A stretch of 64,000 bases of DNA from Caenorhabditis remanei. Lineage: Eukaryota; Nematoda; Chromadorea; Rhabditida; Rhabditidae. Each line of letters opens with the position of its first letter. Positions within the stretch are counted from its first letter, which is position 1. Where the stretch lies: positions 17,236,001-17,300,000 of the forward strand of contig NC_071331.1 of assembly GCF_010183535.1 (NCBI RefSeq), written 5' to 3'. The notes under the pieces were generated by a model. The model was not told the origin of the DNA, made no database searches, and worked only from the letters and a program-made list of their open reading frames with translations. A program made the position numbers and the translations under genes. Below, one piece after another: positions 24,307 to 36,007 of the stretch.

Positions 24307-27058
24307 TTACAGATCTAAATTTTTGTATTTATCCAATAATTTCCAAACTCGAACCTCTTCCAAAATCTCTTCAGCCTCTTTGAAAACATCCGGAAAGTGT
24401 GCAACAGATTCCATATTCTGAATTTGGAAGAAACTCGAATAACTCTGCACCATTGCTCCAACTGTTTCAATATCATCATGAAATATTGTGAATGTTTTCT
24501 CCGCTGGATCTATCGAGAACATCAATGATTTCTCATGTTTCGGACGTAATCCCATAAATTTGAAATCTCCTTCATTTTCATCGAATATCTCAACCAACGA
24601 TGAATCGATTGTGAAACTTTCTGAAACCCATTCGGAGAGCTGAAAATGGAAAATTAGAGGCGTCCAAATGGAAAAAAATTATATACTTTTATTGCTCTTG
24701 GACTCAATTTGAATTTCACGAAACACGTCGGCATGTAGAAGAATTTCTCGAACTCCTTATTCAACAATGTGAATCTACAGAAACGTGGAAGGATTCTTGT
24801 ATTCTCCATCACCATTAATTTGTTTCTGAAAACGAATACTTTTTAAAAGAAGATGTATAGATAACTGACGAATCGACATGTCCCAAGAAGACTTTTGTAT
24901 GCAAATCATTTGTCGAATCCTTGTCAATTACCAGTGGAATGTCAATGACACTTCGAGATTGATGTTCATTTGGAGGAATCCTCAAATAAAATAGTTGTTT
25001 TTCTTTAAACTTCGAGTCTTCGATCCTACCAAATATAAGATTCTCCCTCAAATAATCCCTCTGCAAAAATCAAAACTCCTCTGATAGGAATCGCATGAGA
25101 TGCTTCGACTCGGAGACTCAACAACTGGGTTTCACAACTGACAATGAACACAACTGCAACATCAGTGTCAGCTGGGATTCTGAAGTCTCGATCTTTCTCT
25201 GCTTCGGTCAGTTGCTCTTCTTGTTCGTAGTTTGATAATTCCATCTGGAAGAAAACTCGAGTTAGTTTCTTATTTCAAAGGAAAACGTCATGAAGTCAGT
25301 TAACAGTTAGAGAAATCCTATGGAACTCTGGTCTCAAGATCTACCGTAAAACATGTGATTGAGGCCCACCCGCTAGCAAGAGTTTGGAGAATCATAACTC
25401 GGCTGTCTTCAAAGATTTGAAAATTGTTTTAACTGAAAGAATATTCTATGAATGTTAAGCTATATTTTGTCCGTTAACAGCTTTTTGATATTTCCTTTGG
25501 CAACCAAGATATACCGCAGCAAACAGGCACCGCTAGATGCGCCTCTATTACAGGATTTACGGTAGTTCCTTACCATCAAATTATGTTTCTTCTGTCCAAA
25601 CTCTCTGATCAACTGTTGAGTCTTATCAATTGCTCCATTCGTTGCCTTCTGAACTTTGAATCCTTTCACTTTTCCATCCAAACAGACTACAGTAACCGTC
25701 GGATTCTCTTTATCTCTACTCAAAGTGGCAGATGCAACTGGAGTTGCCACTGAATCTCTCGACAACACTTCTCCATTATGAGCAAATCTCAAATCAACTT
25801 TTCCTTGTTTCCATACAACAACCATCAGCCCTTGCTCCTCGAAGTTAAAGATTTTCGAAACATTCGATTTTGACTTGATTCTCCATTGTCTCTCTTTCAA
25901 AACATAAGTTCCAATTGTTCCATTATTCAGAGAATACGCGAAACATCCACTCGTGACATGAGCGAGACTTGTTATTTCATCAGTTTCCATCAGTTCAGCT
26001 CTCATCAAATCGTTCTTGAATACTCTTATCTCGAAATCAGGGGATCCTATGACTAATTCCGTCTCTCCATCACCATCATAATCACTCAAACACATTGTCG
26101 TCACTTGATCTCCTGTCACTGTCCAATAAGTGTTGGCTCCAGATTTATCGAATCCCCAAATGCAACAATTGCCTCCACAATAGATGGCCTCTTCAAGATC
26201 CCCCAGTTTTCCGTACTGAAATTTAAAACTTCTTGAATATGAAAAACCATCTTTCAGAACTCACTGCAAAACAGTTGACTCCATCTGGAACATCATTCCG
26301 GAAAACCGTCAAATTATTGTGAACATCGTAGCAGATGACACTCGAGTCTGTTCCAATCACAATGCAATCATATCCTTCTCCAAACGGAGCTGCCGCGATG
26401 CACCGGATAGTTTCAGTGATGTTCAATGATGTTTCGGTGTCTGGAAATTGCTAGTTTGGCTTGCATCAAAAAGAATTTATCACTCGATCATCGACGTGTC
26501 TGTCTAGTTTCCGATTTCTTTGTTTTCAATAGAATATGGTAAAATTTAAGACTGTGTCACAAAGCCAGATGTGAAAATGCAACTGCAATCTTTTCGGAGA
26601 ATTCATTTCAAAGCTAGATCTTCATTTTTGTAAATGACAACTTTTTTGTATGAAAATTGTGAAAAGATATATTCACTCAATAAACAATGTCACTGCACGT
26701 CAGAACTTTCACATTTTTAAAGGTTTATGTGCTTCCAGATATCATTTCTTCCTCAGAAGAGGCAGTAAAGAAAAATGAATTTCTAACTAATGTGAACATT
26801 TTTGACAACCTCAACGTTCATAATTATCTACTGAATTAGTGACTCACCTTTAATAATAACCTTATTAGTGACTGAGACCGCAACAATAGTCTCTTGACCA
26901 TCTGGTTCCAAAACTGCCGAAATAACACATCCTTCCATTATTCTCTGATCCAATGAAAAAGAGAAAACACTCGTGAGTTCAACATTGTCATCGAATTTCG
27001 AAGTCTCATCGGATTCACCAATTTCAACTTGTTCTTCAGGAGTTTGATCGCCGTCCAT
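24307..27058 (-). CDS. bbs-2: BBS2, subunit of the BBSome
   Basis: Homologue of Bardet-Biedl syndrome protein 2, a beta-propeller subunit of the BBSome, the coat complex that moves membrane cargo with intraflagellar transport in cilia (family knowledge). The first three exons are 26848-27058, 26265-26440 and 25574-26215. They encode the propeller, with repeats such as YDCIVIGTDSSVICYDV and DYDGDGETELVIGS, the latter an FG-GAP-like calcium-type loop. Later exons (25244 downwards) encode the C-terminal part ending ILEEVRVWKLLDKYKNLDL. The intron 25245-25573 contains a short inverted-repeat transposon. An X-box lies 106 bp upstream of the ATG, as expected for a DAF-19-controlled ciliary gene. 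Exons between 25064 and 24650 are less certain; one acceptor there reads TTTGAG instead of CAG. Confidence 0.93.
25342..25565. mobile_element. Short inverted-repeat element inside a bbs-2 intron
   Basis: About 224 bp bounded by CTACCGTAAA on the left and TTTACGGTAG on the right. The right end also carries GCGCCTCTATTACAGG, a string I associate with abundant nematode MITEs. There is no coding frame. It lies fully within the intron 25245-25573. The perfect terminal match is only about 10 bp, so limits are approximate. Confidence 0.55.
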
Positions 27059-28028
27059 TTTGAGAAGAAATTAGAAAAAATTGAGAAAATTCAGGTTGAA
27101 GGGAATTTCTTCGAAGTGGGGAAAAATGAGTTGGGGAGAGTGCTCGAGCTCGTGCTTGTGAACGTCGCCATGGAAACAGGAGAGAAATGAAAAAGAAGAG
27201 GTAGAGAAGCGATGTGGGAAACAGGAGAGAAGACTCGTTTCGACTGCTCATTCAAACATGAAACCTGAGAATGGTATCGTTTTCCGACGTGAACCGGAGA
27301 CAATGTACCAAAAATTCGAGTGAGAGATTTGAAAAAAAAAAGATGTCCTAAAAGTGGATTAATTAAAAATGAGAGTATTTCCGGTGGAGATAAACAAACA
27401 AAATCTGATAAATAAAGAATGGTTCCAGCACTACGTGTTGCAAAGTATTTGAGCATATGATTTGACCTCCTGAATCAAATTCGGTCAACGCAAAAAATGA
27501 CAACTCTTAGGACACCATGGTACTAATGGATTGAAGTATCAGTCAGGACTAATGTGTTTGGCCTATGTGACACCGGATGAAATCGAACGACTAAAGTTTG
27601 GTAGCCTAATTAAAGAACGAATGAGCCAATGCTTGAAGTCAAGGAGGGACATAAAAAGAGTCCGATACTATCAAACTAAAAAGGTTGAGTATTTCGAGAA
27701 CTAGAATATCTATAAACTGATGGTTTCGTCCTGCCTATCGCACTGTTGAAGTTATAAGTTCGACAATTTCAATTTATCTCAGTTTCATATTCAATGTTGA
27801 TCTATTGAACTGCACAAGTGCACTAAAGTGTTTCAGCCCGCGAAATTATTTTCTGATAATAATTGGCCAAACTTTGTTTTTTCACAGTATTTTCTCTTGG
27901 TCCCGACTTCCGGGCTGTTTCTCACTTACGAATTATATCTCGTGGCGTTTTGAAAACACGTTTTACTGTAGATAATCCAATCTGAACCAGGATCCAGATT
28001 ATAAAATTCACACTTTTTCAGACTGTTG
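27059..28028. promoter_or_regulatory. Divergent region between bbs-2 and a membrane protein gene
   Basis: About 970 bp. The half next to bbs-2 holds the X-box described separately. The rest has no gene that I can support; minus-strand open frames at 27036-27456 are pyrimidine-rich and lack family features. Confidence 0.5.
27164..27177 (-). promoter_or_regulatory. X-box (DAF-19/RFX site) of bbs-2
   Basis: The 14 bp imperfect palindrome reads GTCGCCATGGAAAC on the plus strand and GTTTCCATGGCGAC on the minus strand. It fits the RFX-type X-box consensus (two half-sites around a central AT) and lies 106 bp before the bbs-2 ATG, the usual distance for ciliary genes in C. elegans. Confidence 0.85.
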
Positions 28029-30566
28029 ATGGCTTTACTCCCATCAATTGCTGCCTTCGGGACAATGGCCGTGATGTCATCGAACTTCCCAAGAAATGCC
28101 ACAGTTTTCGATGTTTCCTCTATTCGAGATCTCTCAAAGTCAGTAAATATAATTAAAAATTAGAATATGAAATCTATGTTTTAGCGCAACGAGTGCTCGG
28201 AATTTCACCTGCAGTACCTGCTCGCTCATCTTCTTCTTTGTCTACATGGCCAGCAGAATCTTCCGCTTCTCTGAACGGCTGATGGTTTGGGTTGGCCGCT
28301 TGATTTTATTGATTGGAGCTTTTGGAATTTCGGCCGTCATGGTCTGCCTATATTTTTCGTTGGACGAGTACATCATCGAGGGACTGTCGATACTCTATTG
28401 TCAGTTTGCGAGAGCCAGGCTGGCGATGTCCATCACCCAAATGAAAACAAATTCAAAACATTCAAACTACTGCCAGGCCAAAAGTTGCACTAGGCTGAAC
28501 TTCGTGCTACTGCTTTTGGAAGTTTTCGAGACAACTATTGGAACAACCATTTGTCTTATCGTCATCTCTACAGGCATCAACGACCCAATGCCGTACCTTC
28601 TGATTGTCTACATCACTCTGGTTTTTGTGTCGCTATTCACTCTTGTCACAGAAATCGTTCCAATCAGGTTTGTAGTTTTAGAAACCTTCAGTGTTTTCCA
28701 GACAGAACACTTGAAGTTTATGCCTAAAATATAAGAGATTGTAAATTTCAAAAAAAAAAGTTTTCAAGTGAAAACGCAAAGTTTTAAAGAAAAACTGTAG
28801 TGATTATACTTTGCTTCTAGAATGTTATATTCCTCCTACTTTTACATGTATAAATATACAATTTCCATTATTGAGCCATGTAAACAGTTGGAAAGCGTAT
28901 AAGTTGAAGAAGTCTGGTTTTTTTCCATATATTTGTTCTCATTATTTCAGTTGTGTTTTTTTTTTGTTCTCATTATTTCAGAACGTGGAAAATATACAGA
29001 AATTTGAATCCGAAATTTCTGTATATTTTCCACGTTATCTTTTTTTTCAATTATACAGAAATTTCGGATTCAAATTTCTGTATATTTCCCCAACAAAAAA
29101 GGAAACGGATAATTCTACTCAGATTCTCCATCTTTTCAGATCCTCGATCCTCATTTGACATTTAGGACTTAAATCTAGTTGACAGTGTTTGGAAGTTAAG
29201 TAGTCATGTCTGGAAAATTCATAGTTTTTGTCGAGACCAGACTCTTTTCTTACCTGTCTGAGTGTACTTGGTCATGAGAATATACATCACAAATAGATAA
29301 TTGATTTACAGTGTCTCCAAGATAATTAGGCTATTTTGAATATAATCCACACACATTTTTTTAAAATTGTTCTTCTATTTATCAACAGGTACTTTTAATA
29401 ATCTGTAAAAATAAGTTTTTCAATGAATAAGGATACTTACCTGGCTTGTAGAATGCTTTGTATCTATATTCTCTTTGAAAAAATTGGATAGCCATCATGA
29501 AATTACACGTCATCTTTTTGTTTTCCTTGGAAATGAATAGAAAAATGAACTTTCCAGAGGGGTTCTCTCGTGGTTTTTACAGTACGAGTTCCCACAATAT
29601 TGCCAGTGTCACGTAAGATTTATTTGAATGAAAAAATTCATTTCCAAGGAAAACAAAAAGATGACGTGTAATTTCATGATGGCTATCCAATTTTTTCAAA
29701 GAGAATATAGATACAAAGCATTCTACAAGCTGGTCTCGACAAAAACTATGAATTTTCCAGACATGACTGCTTAACTTCCAAACACTGTCAACTAGATTTA
29801 AGTCCTAAATGTCAAATGAGGATCGAGGATCTGAAAAGATGGAGAATCTGAGTAGAATTATCCGTTTCCTTTTTTGTTGGGGAAATATACAGAAATTTGA
29901 ATCCGAAATTTCTGTATAATTTTAAAAAAAAAGATAACGTGGAAAATATACAGAAATTTCGGATTCAAATTTCTGTATATTTTCCACGTTATCTTTTTTT
30001 TTAATTATACAGAAATTTTGGATTTAAATTTCTGTATATTTCTCACGTAATTTTTTTTTGTTGTAAATTATACAGAAATTCTGAATTCAAATTTCTGTAT
30101 ATTTTTTTTCCTCACTGTTTCATTTTTTATGTCACATTATTTGTATTGGTTAACTTGAAATAATAAACTGAAAATAACACAACTGAAATAATGAAAACAA
30201 ATGTATAAAAACGAGAGCAGAGCCAAAAATCTCAGAGATTGCGACAATATTCCAGGATCTTCAGATTATCGGTATATTTATACAGCAATCACACATATTT
30301 CTTTTTTGATGAAAAAGCTGTAAGGGCTACATAAATTGATAGAAACTATGAGAAATGATGCGAAAACTTTTTTTTTTTGAAATTTACAATCTCTTATATC
30401 AAAAGACACATGTATAAATTATAGAAGACCAGATCCACCTCCAGTCGAACGTCTCCGCCCCATCAGACACAACCCCAGAATTGCAAACGAAGATGAGGAT
30501 AATGACAACGCGGTCCCTATGGAAAGAATCAGGATGGTCAATCCCATCGCTGATTACTTCCAATGA
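28029..30566 (+). CDS. Predicted four-pass membrane protein, unknown family
   Basis: Exons 28029-28138, 28185-28667 and 30425-30566 join in phase to 244 residues. Four hydrophobic segments are visible: CSLIFFFVYMA, LILLIGAFGISAVMVCLYF, LNFVLLLLEVFETTIGTTIC and YLLIVYITLVFVSLFTLV. The first loop has NATSARNFTCSTC with possible N-glycosylation. The tail is arginine- and proline-rich (RRPDPPPVERLRP), then acidic (NEDEDNDN), then ends ADYFQ. The last intron (28668-30424) is filled by a 1.3 kb fold-back element. The next gene on the same strand (30760-31461) has a similar order of hydrophobic segments and may be a diverged paralogue. I do not know the function; topology alone does not distinguish receptor, channel subunit or tetraspan scaffold. 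Confidence 0.75.
28925..30210. mobile_element. Fold-back (long inverted repeat) element in an intron
   Basis: The outer ends share an inverted match around TCATTATTTCAGTTGTGTT (left, near 28939-28957) and its complement (right, near 30175-30194). Inside are six copies of a ~31 bp palindrome of the form ATACAGAAATTTGAATCCG joined to its complement: two on the left (about 28995-29025 and 29055-29085) and four on the right (about 29887, 29948, 30007 and 30068). Nested within are long inverted arms, 29065-29245 plus 29450-29545 against 29638-29905, nearly identical. The left arm carries about 200 bp (29245-29449) absent from the right. No transposase frame is seen. Transcribed as part of the host intron it would form a very long hairpin. 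Confidence 0.85.
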
Positions 30567-30759
30567 AAATACATACTCATTTCTTCATGTTCTGTGTTTC
30601 TTTCTCTCTCCCCTCCCTCTCTCTTTATCTCCAGTATTCTCCCCCTTTCAAATTCGTCCTCCTGCTCAATTTATATTGATCGGAGCACTATATCGTTTTA
30701 TTCTCAGAAACAGGAAATGAATTAATTCATCAATGCTCATTCAACTCTTCTCATTATAA

Positions 30760-31461
30760 ATGATAATCCTTATGCTCATGTTTGTCGGCAGTGACGGGTC
30801 TCCAAAAAAGAATATGACTTATTTACCTCTCATTTTCTCTGCTTGTATGATATATCGAACTTTTAATTTTGGGAGTTTAACCACAAAAAAGCAAGAGAAA
30901 TTCCCTATTATGCAGATTATTTGAAAACTATTCTTCTCGGATCAATGTTCTTTTCTATTATTCAATTGACCGTGAGTTTTTCCATCGACTTGAGTGTACC
31001 GGTAGGTTGCAGTATGTGAATATAATCAGCCAAATGGAAGCATTTCAGTCTGATTATAAGTTGTATATGTATATCAACTTTGCCTTCGTCACATTTCTCG
31101 GATATTTCTCATGGAATGTTGTAGAAGCTTGCGAATTGAAGTACCGGTGGTCGTTCTCGATAGTGTTCTTTTGCCTGGTATTGTATCAATATTATATTCC
31201 AAAAATCATTGTAAGTTTTTCAGCGAAGAGCACATAGAGCGTAGTGGTAAAAATAGTACTACAAAAATCTTTTTTTAGAATGTCAAAGATACTCAAGATA
31301 TTTTCATCTGGAACTTTTGGGTCAGTCTTTTCGATTACACACTCCTTCGAATGGAACAGTTACAACCATCTCCTCTTCTAGCACCACTTCCCCATGAACC
31401 ACTTCCTCAACATGGAAACAGATTTGTGCAGCAACAGTTTCGACAGTTTAACTGTCAATAA
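30760..31461 (+). CDS. Predicted multi-pass membrane protein, possible paralogue of its neighbour
   Basis: Exons 30760-30874, 30916-31001, 31049-31210 and 31279-31461 join in phase to 181 residues; the first intron is only 41 nt. Start choices at 30760, 30772 and 30778 are all in frame, with a stop just upstream. Hydrophobic segments are TYLPLIFSACMIY, ILLGSMFFSIIQLTVSF, YINFAFVTFLGYFSWNVV and FSIVFFCLVLYQYYI, separated by short polar loops. The tail is rich in proline, leucine and glutamine (SPLLAPLPHEPLPQHG) and ends FRQFNCQ. Segment order resembles the gene at 28029-30566, 194 bp upstream. No family recognised. A poly(A) signal (AATAAA) overlaps the stop codon region at 31459-31465. Confidence 0.72.
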
Positions 31462-31573
31462 AATAAAACGATTCAATATATTATCAAACTTTCCGTTTTT
31501 ATAATCGAAAGGGATTTTCCCTTCTGGACTTGAGCTCACTCTAGTCCAAGTCTGTAATTGAAGTACTCCCAAA

Positions 31574-31849
31574 TACCGTAAATACTGTATTATAACGGCA
31601 TGTCGTTATATTTTTCAACTGGTTCCCAGAGAAATTTTGTGCTTTCAGAAACTCATTAAAATTAAACGGAAAAACATTTTTGGACGTTCTATTTGTTAAT
31701 TTAAAAGTTACTAAGCACGTTGCTTCTAATCAAAACCAAGAAAGACCACCGGGATAATCATATTCATGAATTTTTAGCATAGGCAGAGTGCCGTTATAAT
31801 ACAGGTGCCGTTCTATTACAGTTGCCGTTATAATACAGTATTTACGGTA
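31574..31849. mobile_element. 276 bp MITE with 27 bp terminal inverted repeats
   Basis: The left end (31574-31600, starting TACCGTAAATACTGTATTAT) and right end (31823-31849) are exact inverted repeats. A related tandem string, GTGCCGTTATAATACAG followed by GTGCCGTTCTATTACAG, occurs just inside the right end. There is no coding capacity. The TA ends fit a TA target site as used by Tc1/mariner-type elements, but the family is not certain. The element lies in the 530 bp between converging genes. Confidence 0.8.
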
Positions 31850-31994
31850 TATCACTTTATTTTCAAAAAAATAATACACAATCTCGATAAATGCAATTCA
31901 GAAAACTCTAGAGGTCTTCACTATCTTCAATGCTTTGTTTTTTTCACAGTTCAATTCAAAAATCAAATGCCAAAAGTCAATTCAAGTCAATAAA

Positions 31995-34900
31995 TTATCT
32001 CTGCAATCCAGTTGGATTTCTCAAATTCAATGAGTAATCGTTCGAACTTGTGCTTCCCAACATTCCAGAGAATCCGGATCCAGATGATTTCATCGACGGC
32101 GCCAAATATGCTCCACTCTGCCCAGCACCTTCTGATTTAGTTCCCATCAACCAATACGTCATACACATCCCTTTTCCTTTGATTGGAATCTCTCCACGTT
32201 GTTCACAAATGTAGTCGGGATACTCTTTCAGAAGAAGATTCTTTGCAGTTTCAGATATTTGAGTTTTCCCAGGTTCTCCGTTACTTTCCATTCGAGATGC
32301 CATGTTTACAGTATCCCCAAAGAGACAGTATCGAGGAGCATTGAGTCCGACGACAGCTGCAGCGACTGGACCAGTGTGGAAACCTAGACGACATTGAACT
32401 TTCGTATCTCGTTTATGAGGGACGACGAATTCAGACAAGAACTGGAAATCGAATTATCAGGTAAAATCGTATTGTTTCGTCAAGTCTTTACCTTATGAAC
32501 ATCCAAAGCAATACTGGCAATTTCATTGATATGACGATGTCCGTTCTCTTCTGGAACTCCTGAGACAACCATGTACGCATCTCCAATTGTTTCCACTTTG
32601 TATGCATCTTTTCTTGCAATAAATTGATCGAATCCATCGAAAATTCCATTAAGAACAGAAACCACTTCAAGGGGAGAAGCATGTTGACACATCTCGGTGA
32701 AACCAACGATGTCACTGAAAAGAAAATTTAACATAAACTTGAATAAAAAGGGAAAAATAACCTGAAAAGAACAGTAGATCCAGTGAAAGTCTTCGGGGGA
32801 ACAGGCCGTCCTAACTTTAGTTCATTAGCCACGTAAGCAGGGAGAAGCTGACTGAGAAGACGGTCTGCTCGTTGATTTGCTTCCTCTAACATTCCAGTTC
32901 TTTCAGCCACCAACTTCTCGAGGTTATTGGCATATTGTTCCATCATTCGTGTCATTTGATCAACCAGAGACCCCTTTCTGAAAATGAATTTAATTCATAA
33001 TGTATACTGCTACAGTCTGTAACTAACATGTTCAAATAAGTCTCCACATTCAACTTGATTCTTCTCAAAGAGGGTCTCATCTCTGGAGTTGTATTCCAAC
33101 AGTCTTGAATCAATGCAGTCAGATCCATATTCAACACTTTGTTCTGGGTAATTACCGGCTTCACAACTTTCGTTCCATCCTTCAACCATTCAACCAACTC
33201 TGACTGATTAGTACCCTCTGGGAATGGAAGAGCTCTGAATATAATCTCATACATAACGAGTCCAAATGCATAGACATCTCCCAGCTGCCGTCTCGCTTGA
33301 GTCTGTCTCATCCAGTCCTGATCCACTCGTCTCACTCGATTCTTTTCTCGATTCTTCAGCATTTCAGGTGACTCATACAGTATACTTGTGCTTTGTGTTG
33401 CCTGTGATTTATCATCTTCACTTGTCAGAGCATCTCTCGAGATTGATTGTTGTTTCTCCCATCTCTCTAATGGATCAGCAATTCCGTAATCTGTCAGCTT
33501 AACCATCCAATTTCTGTCAATAAGACATGACCATGGTGTAAGAGAGCCGTGATATCCAATCTGCGAGGCATGTAAATATTCCAATCCAGCCAAAATATCT
33601 CGAATGAATGCTCCATGGAATTTGGTATCCAATTGAATATTGTCATTGTAAATGATATCTTGAAGGGTACCACGAGAACAGAATTTCCAAACGAGTAACA
33701 TCTCTTCTTTCTCATTCCAAACCATTCCCAAGAACGGGTTGATGTTGTCATGGACAGCAGCTTTCATCTAGAAATTTTAGCTTAAAATAGTTGGGAGAGT
33801 TAGAAATGACTCCTAGCTTGTGAAATGTTTAGTTTGCTTCAGACCCTTACCAATTGGATGAGTGTTTTATCTGCTCGATTAAAAATAATCGGTCTTCTCT
33901 GAACATATTTATGATAGATTGCATGTGTATTTGTTCCAACAATCGCATGATTCCTTGATCCATAGTTCATATTACTCATTTTAGTTCGAGTACTTCCCAA
34001 CGAGAGCATACTTTTCAATTGTTCTTCATCGATAAACTGTAGATCATCTCTATAAATCCTAAATGGAAGTTTATCCAATGCTCTCTTTTCTCTGAAATAC
34101 TCAAAATTATTATCTTCTTTCTTTCTAAATCTTTAACAAACAGAAGCTTTTGAGCAAAGAAGATTGAGACGGCGGCGATGATAAATAGAAGGATAAGCGC
34201 GGCTCCAATGATAATCAGTGTGTAATCACATCTTTCATTTCTGAATCCGCAGTCTGGCTCATCCTAAAAGAAAATCTTTACAGATTAACGCAGTGGAATC
34301 GTAATAGTGGAACCTTGGGCATTTTTCGATCTATCGACGGCCAGAAATCTCTCATTATATCGGTAACAACGATCTCATAACATCCGGATTTGTTGGCAAT
34401 CCCATCACAATTATCAAGCATTGTCGGTTCCATATGAACCATTGGAAGTACTGCATCTGTATTAGGAGATACAAAGAATCCACGGTACAGAGGTGCTCTT
34501 TCAGCTCGATCATCCATTGAGACAAGTCCAGACGCTATTCCAGATGCACCGACCATTCCGATAAACTTCATCTTCCTCATATTCTGCCACATCATTCTTC
34601 CGTTCAGAAGATTCTCTGCTTTTCCAGTCTCATTTAAAACTTTTCTGGCAGCAAGAGCATAGAGTTTCAGAGCATCAAACAAATAGAGATATCCATAGAT
34701 ATTTGCTATATCAACATCTGCTTCAGTCAATCCAACATCTTTAATTCTTTCAACAAAAGGACCAATGATAGTGTTATCAAAACTGTTGACATCATCAATC
34801 TAAATTAGAGAAAATATATATTCTAGTCACACTCAAAACTGAACTTACGATAATCGCATTAGCATACTGATCTTTCACTTTCTGAAGCATTGATCCATCT

Positions 34901-36007
34901 GATCCAGTCCAAGGAGCAATATCTTTTCCACCATCTTGCAACCATGGGAATACGTATCCATACTCATTCACACTCATCCCTTGAGTGTTCGCAGCAGTTA
35001 AAAACTCACGAGAAGTTTCTCTGGTGTTCGAGAAAAGACAGACAACAACTGAAAGTGGTATTTATAGTTTGAATTCCTCAATTTGAGTGAGCTCACTTCT
35101 CGCTGAATTCTTAATATCATTCAACAATCCAGAAGCAACCATTGCTTTTGAATCAGCGAATTCATCAAACATAATCTTTTTAACCACTGAAATTCCTCTC
35201 TGATGAAATACTTCTTCGAATGAAATCACTCTATCATATGCCAAAACTCCAGTATTTGTCACGATTGCCACTTTATTCCATCCATAGTGACGAAGCATTG
35301 CACACGTCGCTTCAGCGATTGAATTCGTCGTTCTCATCTGGAGATTCTCTTGGTTTGAATTACCGGTTAATCTGGGCTTACAGAAATTCTGGCAAGGGTT
35401 GGATACGCATTTTTATCAGCTAAATTATTCGAAGCAGCCATGTAGCCAATGATTGGAATATTCCAGAATGCAGCCATTCGAGCGACTGCATCCATTTCAG
35501 CATTACAATAGGGACCAATGAATGCTTTCACTTTTTGGAGATGATACATGTCTGCAGCGACAGCAACTCCTTCATACGATTCACCACATCCAGTTTGAGA
35601 TATTATTCTGGAAGTTATCTTTCTAACTGAATTTTCGAATACCTAGATTTCTATAGAAACGATATTTATCTATATTTTTTAACATACTCAACATCCAAGT
35701 CTTCATCCAAAATTCCTTCGACCAGCAGTGATTTATGAGACACTTCCAATATTTTCACATCATTTCTCAATGCTCCAATTGCTCCAATATGTCCGATTGT
35801 CAATCTGATTTTTCCTTTTGAATCATACAACCCTGCACTTGAATTTGAGAGAAACAATGGATTTGTGTTGGGAGTAGATCCCTTTGACGGAATATTCTCG
35901 TTATCTTCTGTTCCATTATTTGCGAGAATTCGTTCAGTTTCTTGGCATAATACCAGAGAATTCAGAAGAAGACATATTAATAACGGGGATAGAAACCCGG
36001 TTTTCAT
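31995..36007 (-). CDS. gcy-8: GCY-8 receptor-type guanylyl cyclase
   Basis: Receptor guanylyl cyclase; GCY-8 is one of three redundant AFD thermosensory-neuron cyclases (established knowledge). The start at 36007 gives a signal peptide ([19 protein letters not shown]); an in-frame ATG at 36034 is also possible. Domains in order: extracellular ligand-binding fold (about 35950-34270); one membrane span ([20 protein letters not shown], near 34220-34160); kinase-homology domain (33770-32960) with [13 protein letters not shown] in place of HRDL..N and DYG in place of DFG, so catalytically dead as usual for the family; a dimerisation helix ([19 protein letters not shown]); and the cyclase domain (32800-32130). 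That domain has metal aspartates in SDIVGFTEM and [12 protein letters not shown], the dimer motif [13 protein letters not shown], and the E and C residues that select GTP. The C-terminal tail is glycine/serine-rich and ends NPTGLQR. Confidence 0.93.

Noticed and set aside
27036..27456. Minus-strand frames upstream of bbs-2
   Set aside because: They overlap the bbs-2 5' flank and X-box and have phenylalanine/serine-rich content typical of promoter polypyrimidine tracts.
28811..29165. Open frames inside the intronic fold-back element
   Set aside because: They read through the palindromic repeats and have no transposase similarity.
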